NCBI RefSeq assembly: GCF_025376885.1
Contig: NZ_JAHUBR010000005.1
Span: 62,001-126,000 of the forward strand
Source of the DNA: Pseudoruegeria sp. SHC-113
GTDB lineage: Bacteria > Pseudomonadota > Alphaproteobacteria > Rhodobacterales > Rhodobacteraceae
Direction of reading: 5' to 3'
Length of the DNA: 64,000 nt
In this document: positions 17,805-27,215 of the stretch, piece after piece
How the letters are laid out: each line of letters opens with the position of its first letter
How positions within the stretch are numbered: the first letter of the stretch is position 1
Translations under genes and position numbers: made by a program
The notes under the pieces: generated by a model
What the model was told of the DNA's origin: nothing
Databases searched by the model: none
Seen by the model: only the letters and a program-made list of their open reading frames with translations

Positions 17805-18710
17805 CTCGACTCCCATATGCGCCTGCGCCATGTGCGCTGTTTTCTGGAGGTGGCCCGCGCGCAGAGCGTGTCGCGCGCCGCTGAAGCCCTGCACATCACC
17901 CAGCCGGCGGTGTCGCGCAGCCTGAAGGAGTTGGAGGCGATGCTGGGCACGCCGCTGTTTGATCGCGTAGGTCGGGGGCTGCGGCTGAACGAGGCGGGGC
18001 GGGTGTTTCAGGCCCATGCCTCGGCGGCGATGGTGGAGTTGATGCGCGGGCAGGAACGGCTGGCGCAGGAGGGCGATCTGTCCCGGCGGCTGTCGATCGG
18101 GGCCTTGCCGACGGCCTCGTCGCAATTGCTGCCCCGTGCCGCCCTCGCGTTCCGGGAAGAGATGCCCCATGTGCGGCTGCATATCCTGACCGGGCCGAAT
18201 GGCTTGCTGTTCAACCAGCTGCGCGATGGCGAGGTGGATCTGGTACTGGGCCGGATGCCAGAGCGGGAGGCGGGTGCGGGCGTGAGCTTTCAGCAGCTCT
18301 ACATCGAGGACGTGGTGCTCGTCTGCCGCCCCGGCCACCCGATCCTGAACGAGGCCCGGCCCGAGCAGGCCATCGCCGCCCATGAACTGATCCTGCCCCC
18401 GACGGGCGCGGTGATCTGGGAGACGGTTCAGCGCTATCTGGCGAGCATCGGCCTGCCGGAGCGGCGCGCGGGGATCGAGACGGTTTCGCTGCCGGTGGGG
18501 CGGGGGATCGTGGGGCTGTCGGACGCGCTCTGGTTCATCTCGCGCGGGGTGGTGGCGGTGGAACTCGCGGCGGGCAGTCTCGTGGCGGTGGATCTGGCCA
18601 GCCCGCTCCTTTCTGGCCCCGTGGGGATCAGCGTGGCGCGGGCCGCACCGATCAGCGTGGAGCGCAGCGTCTTTGCCGATTGCCTGCGCGCGGTGGCGGG
18701 CGGGGCATGA
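17799..18710 (+). CDS. pcaQ: LysR-family regulator of the protocatechuate operon
   Basis: About 303 residues from ATG 17799; ATGs at 17757 and 17817 are also possible, and none has a strong ribosome binding site. The N-terminal helix-turn-helix (RHVRCFLEVARAQSVSRAAE, then ITQPAVSRSLKELE) is followed by a LysR effector domain. The RLRHVRCFLE opening and the PTGAVIWETVQRYL stretch resemble PcaQ, which responds to beta-carboxy-muconate. It is divergent from pobA-pcaCHG, the usual arrangement for this regulator. Confidence 0.85.
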   Translation: MNLDSHMRLRHVRCFLEVARAQSVSRAAEALHITQPAVSRSLKELEAMLGTPLFDRVGRGLRLNEAGRVFQAHASAAMVELMRGQERLAQEGDLSRRLSIGALPTASSQLLPRAALAFREEMPHVRLHILTGPNGLLFNQLRDGEVDLVLGRMPEREAGAGVSFQQLYIEDVVLVCRPGHPILNEARPEQAIAAHELILPPTGAVIWETVQRYLASIGLPERRAGIETVSLPVGRGIVGLSDALWFISRGVVAVELAAGSLVAVDLASPLLSGPVGISVARAAPISVERSVFADCLRAVAGGA

Positions 18711-18734
18711 GCCACCGCCCGTTTCCGCCTGCGT

Positions 18735-20732
18735 TTAGGTTTTGCGCGTGATGCAGGCCACGCCGCAACGGCCCAGTTCGGGGCTGCCGAAGGCGAAATC
18801 CTCTGCGCCGAAAAGGGCGGTGAGGTCCACCGGATCGCCGCTGTAGTTGAACAGGAAGCGGTGGGGGCCGTTGTCGCGCAGGCGCACGTCGGGGGGCAGG
18901 TCGAGCCACGCTACGCCCGCCGCGTCCAGCACATGGCGCATGAGGCGATCAAAGGCGGGCTCGTCCGGGCGGCCCGGCAGGTAGAAGGCGCGGCCCTGTT
19001 GCAGGAGCGCCGGTGTGCCGTCCACGGTTTCCTCGACCACGGTGACGCCCGCGCCGGGCTCCACGAACTCGCGCCAGCCCGCGAATGCGCCGCCCTTGGC
19101 GAGCGGGATCGGCGCGAAGGGGCGGCGGGTTTCCACGCGGGGGATGCGGATGTCGATCAGCGCGCGCAGGGGGCCGGGGGGCAGGCCTTCGGAGATCGTC
19201 AGGTTATGGCCCTTGCTGCCCGCCCAGGGCCCGGCGAGCACGGTGGCCTCGCAGGCGGCGAGCGCCTCGGCGAAAGCGGGTTCGATCAGCGTGACCATGG
19301 GCAGCACCACGAGCTTGCGCCCGGCAATGGCTTCGGCTGTGGGCGGCACGATATCGACGCTGATCCCGGCGCGGCGCAGGGCGGCGTAGGCGCGCAAGGC
19401 GGTGTCGAAATGGGAGGCGTCCTGCGCGTGGGGCTGGATCTCGGTAATCCACTGGCTGGGATAATCAAACACCAGCGCCACTTCTGCGCGGGCCGGGTCA
19501 GAGAGCGGGGCAAGCGCGGTGAGTTCCTCGTGGATCTGCCCGCAGAGCGCATAGCCCTTGTTGGGGGTGCCATCAGGCAGCAGGAGGCCTTCGTGCATCT
19601 GCTCCTGCGCGAAAGAAGGCTGCCGCCAGCGGAAGAAGCTGACGACTTCCGCCCCGGCCGCAAAGGCCTCCCAGACCCAGAGACGCCCGGCTTCCGGGTG
19701 TGGCGCAGGGTTGTAGCTGCCCCAGTTCAGCGGCCCCGGCGGCTGCTGCTCCATCACCCACCAGCGCCCTGCGGCCGTGCCGTTGCGCAGATCGCCGCAA
19801 GCCCGGTAGAGATCGTGGTGGAAGGCGTCAAAATCCGGATGCCCGATCTGCATGTAACGTTTGATCAGTTCCGGATCGCCCAACTCGCGGTCCAGAAAGC
19901 CTGTCGGGTAGGCGTCCCATGCGGCGATGTCCAGATCGGCGCTGACGTCGTAATGGTCGAACTCGAAGAACTTGCCCATGAAGTTGTGGCTGATCGGGCG
20001 GCCCGGCGAATGGCGGCGGATCGCGTCGCATTGCAGGCGGTTGAAGGCCACTACTTGATCGGAGGCATAGCGGCGGAAATCGAGCTTGTGGGCGGGGTTG
20101 GTTTCCGTCACCGCGCCGATGGGCAGTTCGACCTCGTCAAAGCTACGGTACTCCATCGACCAGAAGACATTGCCCCATGCCCGGTTCAGCGCTTCAGGGC
20201 TTTGGTATTTCTGGGCGAGCCAGTCGCGGAAGCCGTGGAGCGCGGCTTGGGAATAAGAGAGCGTTGTCTTGTGGCAGCCGTATTCGTTGTCGGTCTGCCA
20301 GGCCGCCACAGCCGGGTGGGTGCCGTAGCGCTGCGCCATGGCCTCGGTGATGCGCAGGCATTCGGCGCGGTAGCCCTGATGGCTGAAGCAATAATGCCGC
20401 CGCGAGCCGAAGCCGCGCACGCGCCCGTCGGGGCCGATGGGGAGCATGTCGGGCATGCTGTCCACCAGCCATTTCGGCGGCGTGGCGGTGGGGGTGCCGA
20501 GCACGATCTTGCGGCCCGCCTTGTGCAGCACCTCGATGGCGCGGTCCAGCCACGCCCAATCGTAGGTGCCGGGGTCTGGCTCCATCAGGCCCCAGGCGAA
20601 CTCGCCGATGCGGACATATTCGATCCCGGCCTCGGCCATCATGCGGGCATCCAACGGCCAGCGCTCTTCGGGCCAGTGTTCGGGGTAATAGCAGACGCCG
20701 AGGGTCTGGGCGGGGCGTGCGGAAGCGGGCAT
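18735..20732 (-). CDS. GH42 beta-galactosidase
   Basis: 665 residues from ATG 20732, preceded by AAGGAC; a TTG-initiated extension to 20750 is less likely. The GH42 start LGVCYYPEHWPEERW, the acid/base E150 in QTDNEYG and the probable nucleophile E328 in WWVMEQQPPG are all present, followed by a trimerisation domain and a small C-terminal beta domain. It has no signal peptide, so it acts on galactosides after import. It is the last gene of an operon with a CUT1 sugar ABC transporter. The exact galactoside is unknown; algal galactosylglycerol or a beta-galacto-oligosaccharide would fit a marine host. Confidence 0.93.
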   Translation of the reverse strand: MPASARPAQTLGVCYYPEHWPEERWPLDARMMAEAGIEYVRIGEFAWGLMEPDPGTYDWAWLDRAIEVLHKAGRKIVLGTPTATPPKWLVDSMPDMLPIGPDGRVRGFGSRRHYCFSHQGYRAECLRITEAMAQRYGTHPAVAAWQTDNEYGCHKTTLSYSQAALHGFRDWLAQKYQSPEALNRAWGNVFWSMEYRSFDEVELPIGAVTETNPAHKLDFRRYASDQVVAFNRLQCDAIRRHSPGRPISHNFMGKFFEFDHYDVSADLDIAAWDAYPTGFLDRELGDPELIKRYMQIGHPDFDAFHHDLYRACGDLRNGTAAGRWWVMEQQPPGPLNWGSYNPAPHPEAGRLWVWEAFAAGAEVVSFFRWRQPSFAQEQMHEGLLLPDGTPNKGYALCGQIHEELTALAPLSDPARAEVALVFDYPSQWITEIQPHAQDASHFDTALRAYAALRRAGISVDIVPPTAEAIAGRKLVVLPMVTLIEPAFAEALAACEATVLAGPWAGSKGHNLTISEGLPPGPLRALIDIRIPRVETRRPFAPIPLAKGGAFAGWREFVEPGAGVTVVEETVDGTPALLQQGRAFYLPGRPDEPAFDRLMRHVLDAAGVAWLDLPPDVRLRDNGPHRFLFNYSGDPVDLTALFGAEDFAFGSPELGRCGVACITRKT

Positions 20733-20770
20733 GGGTTGGTGTCCTTGCAAAGCGTCGGATGAAAAGGGTG

Positions 20771-21847
20771 TCAGGGCAGGCGGGTGCCGTCGGCGGCAAA
20801 GAGATGGGCGCGCTCAGGCCGGATGCCGACGGTGATCTGCCCGCCGGGGCGATCTTCGCTTGCGTCTTCCGGGCGGGCGACGATCACCGGCGCGTCGCCC
20901 TTGGTTTCGGCATAGGCGTAGCTCAGCGCGCCGAGGCGTTCGATCACGTCGATGGTGAGGGTGAGATTGCCCTCGGGCAGCGGCGCAGGGGCGAAGTGCT
21001 CGGGCCTTATGCCGAGCGTCACGGCAGCGCCGTGGGGCAGGGCTTTCGCCTGCGGCAGGGCAAGGCGGCATTCCGGGTGCGCTTCCAGCGTCACCTGGCC
21101 CGCACCGGTGACGGTGCCTTCAAAGAAATTCATCATCGGCGAGCCGATGAAGCCCGCCACGAAGCGGTTGGCGGGGCGGTGGTAGAGATCCAGCGGCGCG
21201 CCGACCTGCTCGATGCGCCCGTCGCGCAGCACGACGATGCGGTCGGCCAGCGTCATGGCTTCCGTCTGATCGTGGGTGACATAGATCATCGTCGCGCCCA
21301 ATTCGCCGTGCAGGCGGGCGATCTCCACCCGCATCTTCACGCGCAACTCGGCGTCGAGGTTGGAGAGCGGCTCATCGAACAGGAATACATCCGGCTCGCG
21401 CACGATGGCGCGACCGATGGCGACGCGCTGGCGTTGCCCGCCGGACAGCGCCTTGGGCAGGCGGGCGAGCAGCGGGGCGAGCTGCAGCACATCAGCGGCG
21501 GAGCGCACGCGCGTCTCGGTCTCGGGCTTGGCGTGGCCTGTCATGCGCATGCCGAAGCCCATGTTGGCCTCCACGCTCATATGCGGGTAGAGCGCATAGG
21601 TCTGGAACACCATGGCCACGCCGCGTTCGCCCGGCTCGGTGTCGTTCATGCGGGTGGCGCCGATCTGCAGCTCGCCGCCGGAGATGTCCTCCAGCCCGGC
21701 GATCATGCGCAGCAGTGTGGATTTCCCGCAGCCGGAGGGGCCGACGAAGACGACGAACTCACCGTCCTCCACCGTCAGATCCGCGCCGTGGATCACGGCA
21801 TGGGCGCCGTAGGATTTTCTGAGCCCTTGCAGGGTGACCGATGCCAT
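20771..21847 (-). CDS. Sugar ABC transporter ATPase, MsmK/UgpC family
   Basis: 358 residues. Walker [10 protein letters not shown] (near residue 36), signature [19 protein letters not shown], Walker [13 protein letters not shown] and the H-loop YVTHDQTEAMTLADR are in order. The C-terminal ~120 residues form the TOBE/OB regulatory domain typical of CUT1 ATPases. It lies between the permease genes and the GH42 gene and energises their galactoside importer. Confidence 0.95.
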   Translation of the reverse strand: MASVTLQGLRKSYGAHAVIHGADLTVEDGEFVVFVGPSGCGKSTLLRMIAGLEDISGGELQIGATRMNDTEPGERGVAMVFQTYALYPHMSVEANMGFGMRMTGHAKPETETRVRSAADVLQLAPLLARLPKALSGGQRQRVAIGRAIVREPDVFLFDEPLSNLDAELRVKMRVEIARLHGELGATMIYVTHDQTEAMTLADRIVVLRDGRIEQVGAPLDLYHRPANRFVAGFIGSPMMNFFEGTVTGAGQVTLEAHPECRLALPQAKALPHGAAVTLGIRPEHFAPAPLPEGNLTLTIDVIERLGALSYAYAETKGDAPVIVARPEDASEDRPGGQITVGIRPERAHLFAADGTRLP

Positions 21848-21858
21848 GGGGGCGCTCC

Positions 21859-22695
21859 TTACTTGATGGCCCCGGCGGTGATGCCGGACATGAAATAGCG
21901 TTGCAGGAAGACGAAGACGGCGAGCATCGGCGTGGTGAGCAGCACCGCCCCCACCATGATGCCGCCCCAGCTCACTTCGGTGATGCCGATCAGCGAGCCA
22001 AGCGCGACGGGGGCCGTCATCATGGCCGGGTCATTGGCGATCAGCAGCGGCCAGAGGTAATTGTTCCAGCTGTGCAGGAAGAGGATGATGCCGAGCGCGG
22101 CCAGCGTGGGGCGGGCGAGCGGCAGGGCGACGTAGAAGAAGATGCGCCATTCGCTGACGCCCTCCACGCGGGCGGCGTCAAACAGATCGGCGGGCATCAT
22201 CGAAAACGCCTGCCGCATGAACAGAACTCCGAGCGAGTTGAACAGCGGCGGCACGATCAGCGCGACCCATGTGTCGGAGAGGCCGAAATCGCGCGCCACC
22301 ATGATGAACTGCGGAATGACGACGACGAAATAGGGCAGGGTCATCGTGCCGAGGATGATGGCGATCACCGCGCCGCGCCCGTGGAAGCGGTAGCGCGCCA
22401 GTGCCCAGCCCGCCATGGAGGTGAGCGCCATGGAGAGCACGGTGTAAACGCTGGCCACAACCACGGAAACGAAGATGGTGCGCACGAAATCCAGATCGGC
22501 CTGCAGCTTGCGGAAGTTTTCAAGGAACTGATCCGACGGGATCAGCTCGATCCGGGGCGAGAAGATCGCCTCATCGCCCATGGTGGCAAAGACGAGCATC
22601 ATCCAGATCGGCAGCAGCCAGAGCAGTGCCAGCGGCACCAGCACGGCGTGCAGCGCGAGCGCGCGCAGGCGCAGGGTCTTGGAGCGGGATGTCAT
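21859..22695 (-). CDS. Sugar ABC transporter permease, MalG-like
   Basis: 278 residues from ATG 22695, which overlaps the preceding permease by four bases. Six membrane segments are predicted, with the EAA loop FDAARVEGVSEWRIFFYVALP before the last two (motif written only in part in the family). It forms the channel with the permease encoded upstream. Confidence 0.92.
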   Translation of the reverse strand: MTSRSKTLRLRALALHAVLVPLALLWLLPIWMMLVFATMGDEAIFSPRIELIPSDQFLENFRKLQADLDFVRTIFVSVVVASVYTVLSMALTSMAGWALARYRFHGRGAVIAIILGTMTLPYFVVVIPQFIMVARDFGLSDTWVALIVPPLFNSLGVLFMRQAFSMMPADLFDAARVEGVSEWRIFFYVALPLARPTLAALGIILFLHSWNNYLWPLLIANDPAMMTAPVALGSLIGITEVSWGGIMVGAVLLTTPMLAVFVFLQRYFMSGITAGAIK

Positions 22696-23552
22696 GTGCG
22701 GTCCCTCCCGAGCCAGAGGTTCAGGGCAGCAATGGCGACCGCCAGCATCGCGATGGTGTAGGCGATGGCGGAGGCGTAGCCGAAGTTGAGGTTCAGGAAA
22801 CCCTGCCGATAGAGGTAGAGGCCGAGGGTTTCGGTGCCGCCGCCGGGGCCGCCCTGGTTGGTGATCAGGTAGGGCTCCACGAACATCTGCATCGAGCCGA
22901 TGACGGAGAGCACGAGGCAAAACAGGATGATCGGGCGCAGAAGCGGCAGGGTGATGTGGAAGAACTGCTGGCGCGGGGTGACGCGGTCCAGCGTGGCGGC
23001 CTCGTAGACATCCTCGGGGATGGATTGCAGGCCCGACAGGATGATGATCGCGTTATAGCCGACCCAGCGCCACGTCACGGCGACGATGATCACCGCCATG
23101 GCGGCGTCGGGATCGCCGAACCAGTTGAGCGCGGGCAGGCCGACGCTTTCGAACATCTTGTTCACGATGCCGAACTCGGCGTTGAACATCAGCCGGAAGA
23201 CGGCAGCATAGGCGGCCTCGCCGATCACCACCGGCGCAAAGAAGGCAAAGCGCATCAGCCCGCGGGCGCGCAGCAAGGGCGAGTTCAGGAAGACCGCCAG
23301 CAGCGTGGCCAGCGTGAGCATCACCGGCACCTGAATCACAAGGATGGTGAGCGTGTTTTCCAGCGCGTTCCAATAGGCCGGATCCTGTACCACGCGGCCC
23401 CATGTCATGCCCGGGTTGAAGCTCCACGGCGCGCGCCGGGTGGACATGAAGGAGAGGTAGAAAGAGTAGAGGATCGGCCAGCACCAGAACACCGCGAAGA
23501 TCGCGAGGTAGGGCGCAAGGAAGCCGTAAGCCACTTTGGTTCTGAGGCGCAT
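22692..23552 (-). CDS. Sugar ABC transporter permease, MalF-like
   Basis: 286 residues, six predicted membrane segments, starting LAPYLAIFAVFWCWPILYSF. The EAA loop reads YEAATLDRVTPRQQFFHITL. It partners the overlapping MalG-like permease. A GC-rich stem-loop separates it from the binding-protein gene upstream. Confidence 0.92.
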   Translation of the reverse strand: MRLRTKVAYGFLAPYLAIFAVFWCWPILYSFYLSFMSTRRAPWSFNPGMTWGRVVQDPAYWNALENTLTILVIQVPVMLTLATLLAVFLNSPLLRARGLMRFAFFAPVVIGEAAYAAVFRLMFNAEFGIVNKMFESVGLPALNWFGDPDAAMAVIIVAVTWRWVGYNAIIILSGLQSIPEDVYEAATLDRVTPRQQFFHITLPLLRPIILFCLVLSVIGSMQMFVEPYLITNQGGPGGGTETLGLYLYRQGFLNLNFGYASAIAYTIAMLAVAIAALNLWLGRDRT

Positions 23553-23576
23553 TGTCTTTGGTCCGGGTCAGGGGTG

Positions 23577-23606
23577 CCGGCGGGCAATCGGGAGGACGCC
23601 CGCCGG
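23577..23606 (-). other. Intercistronic stem-loop after the CUT1 binding-protein gene
   Basis: CCGGCGGGC (23577-23585) pairs perfectly with GCCCGCCGG (23598-23606) around a 12-base loop, between the binding-protein stop and the first permease start. No U-run follows. Confidence 0.6.
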
Positions 23607-23612
23607 GCTGGA

Positions 23613-24887
23613 TCACTTCGCGATGGGCAGGCCCGTGGCGAAGCTGATCTGCTTGGCGGCATCGTCGAGCGCGGATTGTGCGCTTTCATGCTCGCCCTTG
23701 ATGTAGGCGATCTGGGTGGCCTGGATCACCTGATCGGCGTCGCCGAAGAAGGGGGTGCCGGTGGCGGGCTTGATCTTGTCGAGCCGGCCCAGCACCGTTT
23801 CCCAGACGGTCTGATCCGCGTAGAAGGGGTGCGGTTCCTTCACGAAGGGATCCTCCAGCGCGCTCAGCAGCGAGGGCACCAGCCCGTATTCGCGCAGCAT
23901 GGTGATCTGGCCCTCGTTCGTGCCCAGCGTATAGGCGAGGTACTTGTAGGCCGCGTCTTTCTGGTCGCTGTTGTCGGCGATCGCCAGCAGCGAGCCGCCC
24001 ACGTTGGCCGCGCGGCTGCCGCCTTCGGCGACTGTCGGCATCAGGGTGACGCCCCAGAGGCCTGCCTGCTCGGCCGGGACGTTGTCGCGCAGGGTGCCGT
24101 CAAACCACGCGCCGTTCATCGCCGTGGCCACGACGCCCGCGCCCGCGTTCTGCACGCGCTCGCTGAAATCGCCCGCCGTCACCAAGCCGTCATTGACCAT
24201 GCGGCCCAGCACCTCCAGCGCGGCCACGCAGCCCGGCTGGTTCACGGTGATGCTTTCGCCATCCTCCGAGAAGTAGCCGCAGCCCTGCTCGTTGGCGATC
24301 ATGCGGAACCATTCCGCGCCGCCGTTGAGGTTGTCGTTGGACATGGTGACGCCGGGGTTGGCTTCCATGATCTTCTTGCCCGCAGCGTGGAAATCCTCCC
24401 AGGTGACAACGCTTTCGGGATCGACGCCCGCGTTCTTATAGAAGTCACGGCGGTAGAAGAGCACGGCCGGGCCGGTGTCCCACGGCATCCCGATCACCCG
24501 CTCGCCATCGCGCAGGGCGGTGAGTTTGAAATCGGGGAAGCCGGCCTGTTTGTCGGCGTCAAAGCCCAGCGGCACCAGATCGGTGGCGCAATCGGGGAAC
24601 TGTGCCTTGATCAGCTCCATCTCGATGTTCTGGAACTGGAACACATCCGGCAGGCCCGTGCCCCCGGCGGCGCAGGCGGCCAGCACGCGGCTTTTCACCT
24701 GCGAGTAGCCAAGATTTTCCACGGTGACCTTGATGTCCGGGTTCTCGGCGTTGAAGCCCGCCACGGTGGCGTCCAGCGCCTTGGCGGCGACACCCCAGCC
24801 CCAGACGGTGATTTCGGTTTCCGCCGTGGCCGCAGCCGGAGCCGCAAGGCTGATGGCTGCCACGACGCTTGCAGTGAATCGTTTCAT
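23613..24887 (-). CDS. Sugar ABC transporter substrate-binding protein (CUT1)
   Basis: 424 residues with a Sec signal peptide (MKRFTASVVAAISLAAPAAA, cut near ATA-ET). The mature protein has the extracellular solute-binding family 1 pattern: EITVWGWGVAAKALDATVAG, GLPDVFQFQNIEME and VIGMPWDTGPAVLFYRRDF. It is the first gene of the galactoside operon and lies divergent from an AraC regulator only 45 bp away, so the two share a promoter region. Confidence 0.94.
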   Translation of the reverse strand: MKRFTASVVAAISLAAPAAATAETEITVWGWGVAAKALDATVAGFNAENPDIKVTVENLGYSQVKSRVLAACAAGGTGLPDVFQFQNIEMELIKAQFPDCATDLVPLGFDADKQAGFPDFKLTALRDGERVIGMPWDTGPAVLFYRRDFYKNAGVDPESVVTWEDFHAAGKKIMEANPGVTMSNDNLNGGAEWFRMIANEQGCGYFSEDGESITVNQPGCVAALEVLGRMVNDGLVTAGDFSERVQNAGAGVVATAMNGAWFDGTLRDNVPAEQAGLWGVTLMPTVAEGGSRAANVGGSLLAIADNSDQKDAAYKYLAYTLGTNEGQITMLREYGLVPSLLSALEDPFVKEPHPFYADQTVWETVLGRLDKIKPATGTPFFGDADQVIQATQIAYIKGEHESAQSALDDAAKQISFATGLPIAK

Positions 24888-24932
24888 TTCGAGTTCCTCC
24901 CCCTGTCTGATACGATCGATGAGAACGTGAAC

Positions 24933-25877
24933 ATGCCTGAGTCCGAGGGGGACGTCTCATCCGTGGGGAAGCGCGAGTCACCAGATCGTAAGATCGTCGA
25001 AAAAAGATTGTGGGATCCGGCGGGCAGCACCGTGGAGCAGTTGCCCAACGAGATCATCCTTGGCCGCGGGCACCCGGCGATCATGCAATCGCAGCACTGG
25101 CACGCGCAGATCGAGATCAACTACGCAAGGCGCGGCAGCGTGTTTTACGAGATGCACGGCTTCCCGATGGAGATCCCCGAGGGCCATATGGCGGTGTTCT
25201 GGGGTGGGCTGCCGCATCGCCTGAGCGATTGCGCCGCCGATGGCGAGATGGAGGCGATTCATCTGCCGCTCTTGCAGTTCTTCCGCCTGCGCCTGCCGGA
25301 TTCCTTACGCGAAGCCCTCATGCGCGGCGGCGCGCTGATCACCAAGGCCCCCCATGCGGAGGATCACCTCGCCTTTGCCCGCTGGGCGGATTACTTTCGC
25401 TCCGGCGATCCGGCGGCGCGGATCATCGCCACCGAGGAGATGCTGCTGCGCATCGAACGGCTGGTGCTTGCGCCCTACGAGGTGCGCTGCCCGCCTGCGG
25501 CCGGGGAATCGGCCTCGGAAGCGCCGGATCAGCCCAGCTTTGACAGGATCGGCTCCATGCTTGAATTCATGAGCCGCCATTTCAAGGATGAGATCGACGC
25601 CTCCTCCATCGCCAGCTCGGCGCAGATTCACCCGAAATACGCGATGAGCGTGTTTCGCAAATCCACCGGGATGACGCTCAACCAATATGTGCTGCTGCTG
25701 CGGCTTTCCTATGCGCAGGCGCTCCTGATGCAGGGGGAGGACTCCATCGTGGACATCGCGATGGACTCGGGCTTCGGCTCGCTGTCGCATTTCAACCGGG
25801 TGTTTCGCAAACACACCGGCGCAAGCCCGTCGGATTTCCGCCGCGCCCATGGAAGCCGTTTGCAAACAAGCGCTTAA
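24933..25877 (+). CDS. AraC-family regulator of the galactoside operon
   Basis: 314 residues from ATG 24933; the same frame is open far upstream but runs antisense through the transporter genes. The N-terminal half is a cupin-like sensor (QSQHWHAQIEINYARRGSVF, then IPEGHMAVFWGGLPHRL). The C-terminal ~100 residues hold two AraC helix-turn-helices (KYAMSVFRKSTGMTLNQYV, then DIAMDSGFGSLSHFNRVF). The layout resembles MelR, the melibiose regulator, fitting a galactoside sensor. It may also read into the CUT2 operon 315 bp downstream. Confidence 0.92.
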   Translation: MPESEGDVSSVGKRESPDRKIVEKRLWDPAGSTVEQLPNEIILGRGHPAIMQSQHWHAQIEINYARRGSVFYEMHGFPMEIPEGHMAVFWGGLPHRLSDCAADGEMEAIHLPLLQFFRLRLPDSLREALMRGGALITKAPHAEDHLAFARWADYFRSGDPAARIIATEEMLLRIERLVLAPYEVRCPPAAGESASEAPDQPSFDRIGSMLEFMSRHFKDEIDASSIASSAQIHPKYAMSVFRKSTGMTLNQYVLLLRLSYAQALLMQGEDSIVDIAMDSGFGSLSHFNRVFRKHTGASPSDFRRAHGSRLQTSA

Positions 25878-26192
25878 GCCCGCTTTCGCCGCGCCGCGTT
25901 GACGCTCCCGGCCTGCCGGTGGGTGGCGCTTTTCTGCGCGCGGGCTTGGGCGCTCGCGTGATCTTACCATCTGCACAGCTCACCTTACCCGGAGGCGAGA
26001 CAAGCGCGCAGGCCTGAGGCAGCGTCGCGCCTGCTGCGTATGACTGTCACTACCGAAAAATATATGAAAAATCATTTGCGCATATAAAAGTAATTTGCGC
26101 ATATGGGATTCGACTCGCCTGTGTGGCCCGTTTCGGCCCGGTGACACGCGCGTCTGCCCGCATTCGGGCATCACCAGAGGGAGGAGAGACCC
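25878..26192 (+). promoter_or_regulatory. 315-bp gap upstream of the CUT2 operon
   Basis: No gene is seen. The first ~150 bp are G+C-rich. The stretch from about 26050 to 26105 is strikingly A+T-rich and carries a 12-bp direct repeat (26074-26104). AGGGAGGAGAG just before ATG 26193 is a strong ribosome binding site. Confidence 0.6.
26074..26104 (+). promoter_or_regulatory. Direct repeat, probable activator or repressor site of the CUT2 operon
   Basis: ATTTGCGCATAT occurs exactly at 26074-26085 and 26093-26104, start-to-start distance 19 bp, close to two helical turns. Tandem sites of this spacing are typical of AraC-family binding, and an AraC gene lies just upstream. The regulator assignment is inference. 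Confidence 0.55.
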
Positions 26193-27143
26193 ATGAAGAA
26201 GATTTTCGCCGCGATCACCACGATCGCGCTTGCCACCGCGTCCAGCGTCTATGCCGAGGGCATCAAGATCGGCCTGTCGGTGGACCAGCTGTTTGAAAGC
26301 CGCGTGGCGGTGAACAACGGCATCAAGGCCGAGGCCGCCGACCGCGGCTACGAGGTGGTTGAGGTGGTGGCCGATGGCGACGCCCAGCAGCAGAACGCGC
26401 AGATCCAGTCGCTCATCGCGCAGGATGTGGACGCGATCCTCGTCTGCGCCGTGGACCAGAACACCATCGAGCGCGCCCTGATCGCCGCGCAGCGCGCCGG
26501 GATCCCGGTTGTCGCCTATGACCGCGATCTGCCCGACAGCCGCGTGGTGCAGGCCTTCGTCGGCCCGGATTCGCTGTTTGATGGTCGCCTGGCCGGCGAA
26601 TACACCGCCAAGGCGCTGGCCGGTGTGGAAGGCGAGATCACCATCGTCGAGCTGATCGGCGCGCTGAACGATCAGAACGGCATCGACCGCTCCAAGGGCT
26701 TCCGCGAAGGCATCGCAACGCTTGAGAACGTGAAGCTGATCGAAGTGCCGACCGATTGGGATTCCGCCCGCGCGCTCTCCGGCACCCAGAACGCCATTCA
26801 GGCCAACCCGGACGTGAAGGCCGTGTTCGCCGCCACCGACACCCACATCCCGGCGGTGGAAACCGTACTGACGGACACCGGCAAGCTGATGAAGCTGGGC
26901 GAAGAGGGCCATGTGGTTGTGACCGGCGTGAACGGCTCCAACGATGGCTATCAGGCCGTTGTCGGCGGCGTGGCGGACGGTTTCGTGGTGATGGGCACCG
27001 AGGCGACGGGCCGCAAGGCGGTTGCGCTGGTGGCCGACATCCTCGCGGGCAATGCCGTTGAGCGCATCAACGTGATCCCCGGCGATTTCTACACGATGGC
27101 CGATGCCGAGGCCAACAAGGCCAAGATCTGGGGCGCGAAGTAA
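26193..27143 (+). CDS. Sugar ABC transporter substrate-binding protein (CUT2, RbsB-like)
   Basis: 316 residues with a signal peptide (MKKIFAAITTIALATASSVYA). The Peripla_BP_4 fold shows in KIGLSVDQLFESRVAVNNGI, QIQSLIAQDVDAILVCAVDQ and GIPVVAYDRDLPD, as in RbsB, XylF or RhaS. It should bind a monosaccharide or polyol; no catabolic gene adjoins to name it. First gene of a four-gene operon. Confidence 0.93.
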   Translation: MKKIFAAITTIALATASSVYAEGIKIGLSVDQLFESRVAVNNGIKAEAADRGYEVVEVVADGDAQQQNAQIQSLIAQDVDAILVCAVDQNTIERALIAAQRAGIPVVAYDRDLPDSRVVQAFVGPDSLFDGRLAGEYTAKALAGVEGEITIVELIGALNDQNGIDRSKGFREGIATLENVKLIEVPTDWDSARALSGTQNAIQANPDVKAVFAATDTHIPAVETVLTDTGKLMKLGEEGHVVVTGVNGSNDGYQAVVGGVADGFVVMGTEATGRKAVALVADILAGNAVERINVIPGDFYTMADAEANKAKIWGAK

Positions 27144-27158
27144 TTCGCGCACCGATCC

Positions 27159-27190
27159 GCGGGGTGCGCCGCCTTCCCGGCGCGCCCCGC
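27159..27190 (+). other. Intercistronic stem-loop after the CUT2 binding-protein gene
   Basis: A 13-bp stem (27159-27171 with 27178-27190, one G-U pair, six-base loop) is followed by TTTCGCCTTT. It could act as a partial terminator and as a 3'-end stabiliser for the binding-protein mRNA. Confidence 0.65.
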
Positions 27191-27215
27191 TTTCGCCTTT
27201 CCGTACGTTTCCTGA

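Noticed and set aside
18861-20762. Open frame of over 600 codons opposite the GH42 gene
   Set aside because: No domain and no start context; the GH42 catalytic residues are on the other strand.
22626-24932. Long upstream extension of the AraC gene
   Set aside because: It runs antisense through a permease and a binding-protein gene; the AraC domain needs only the part from 24933.
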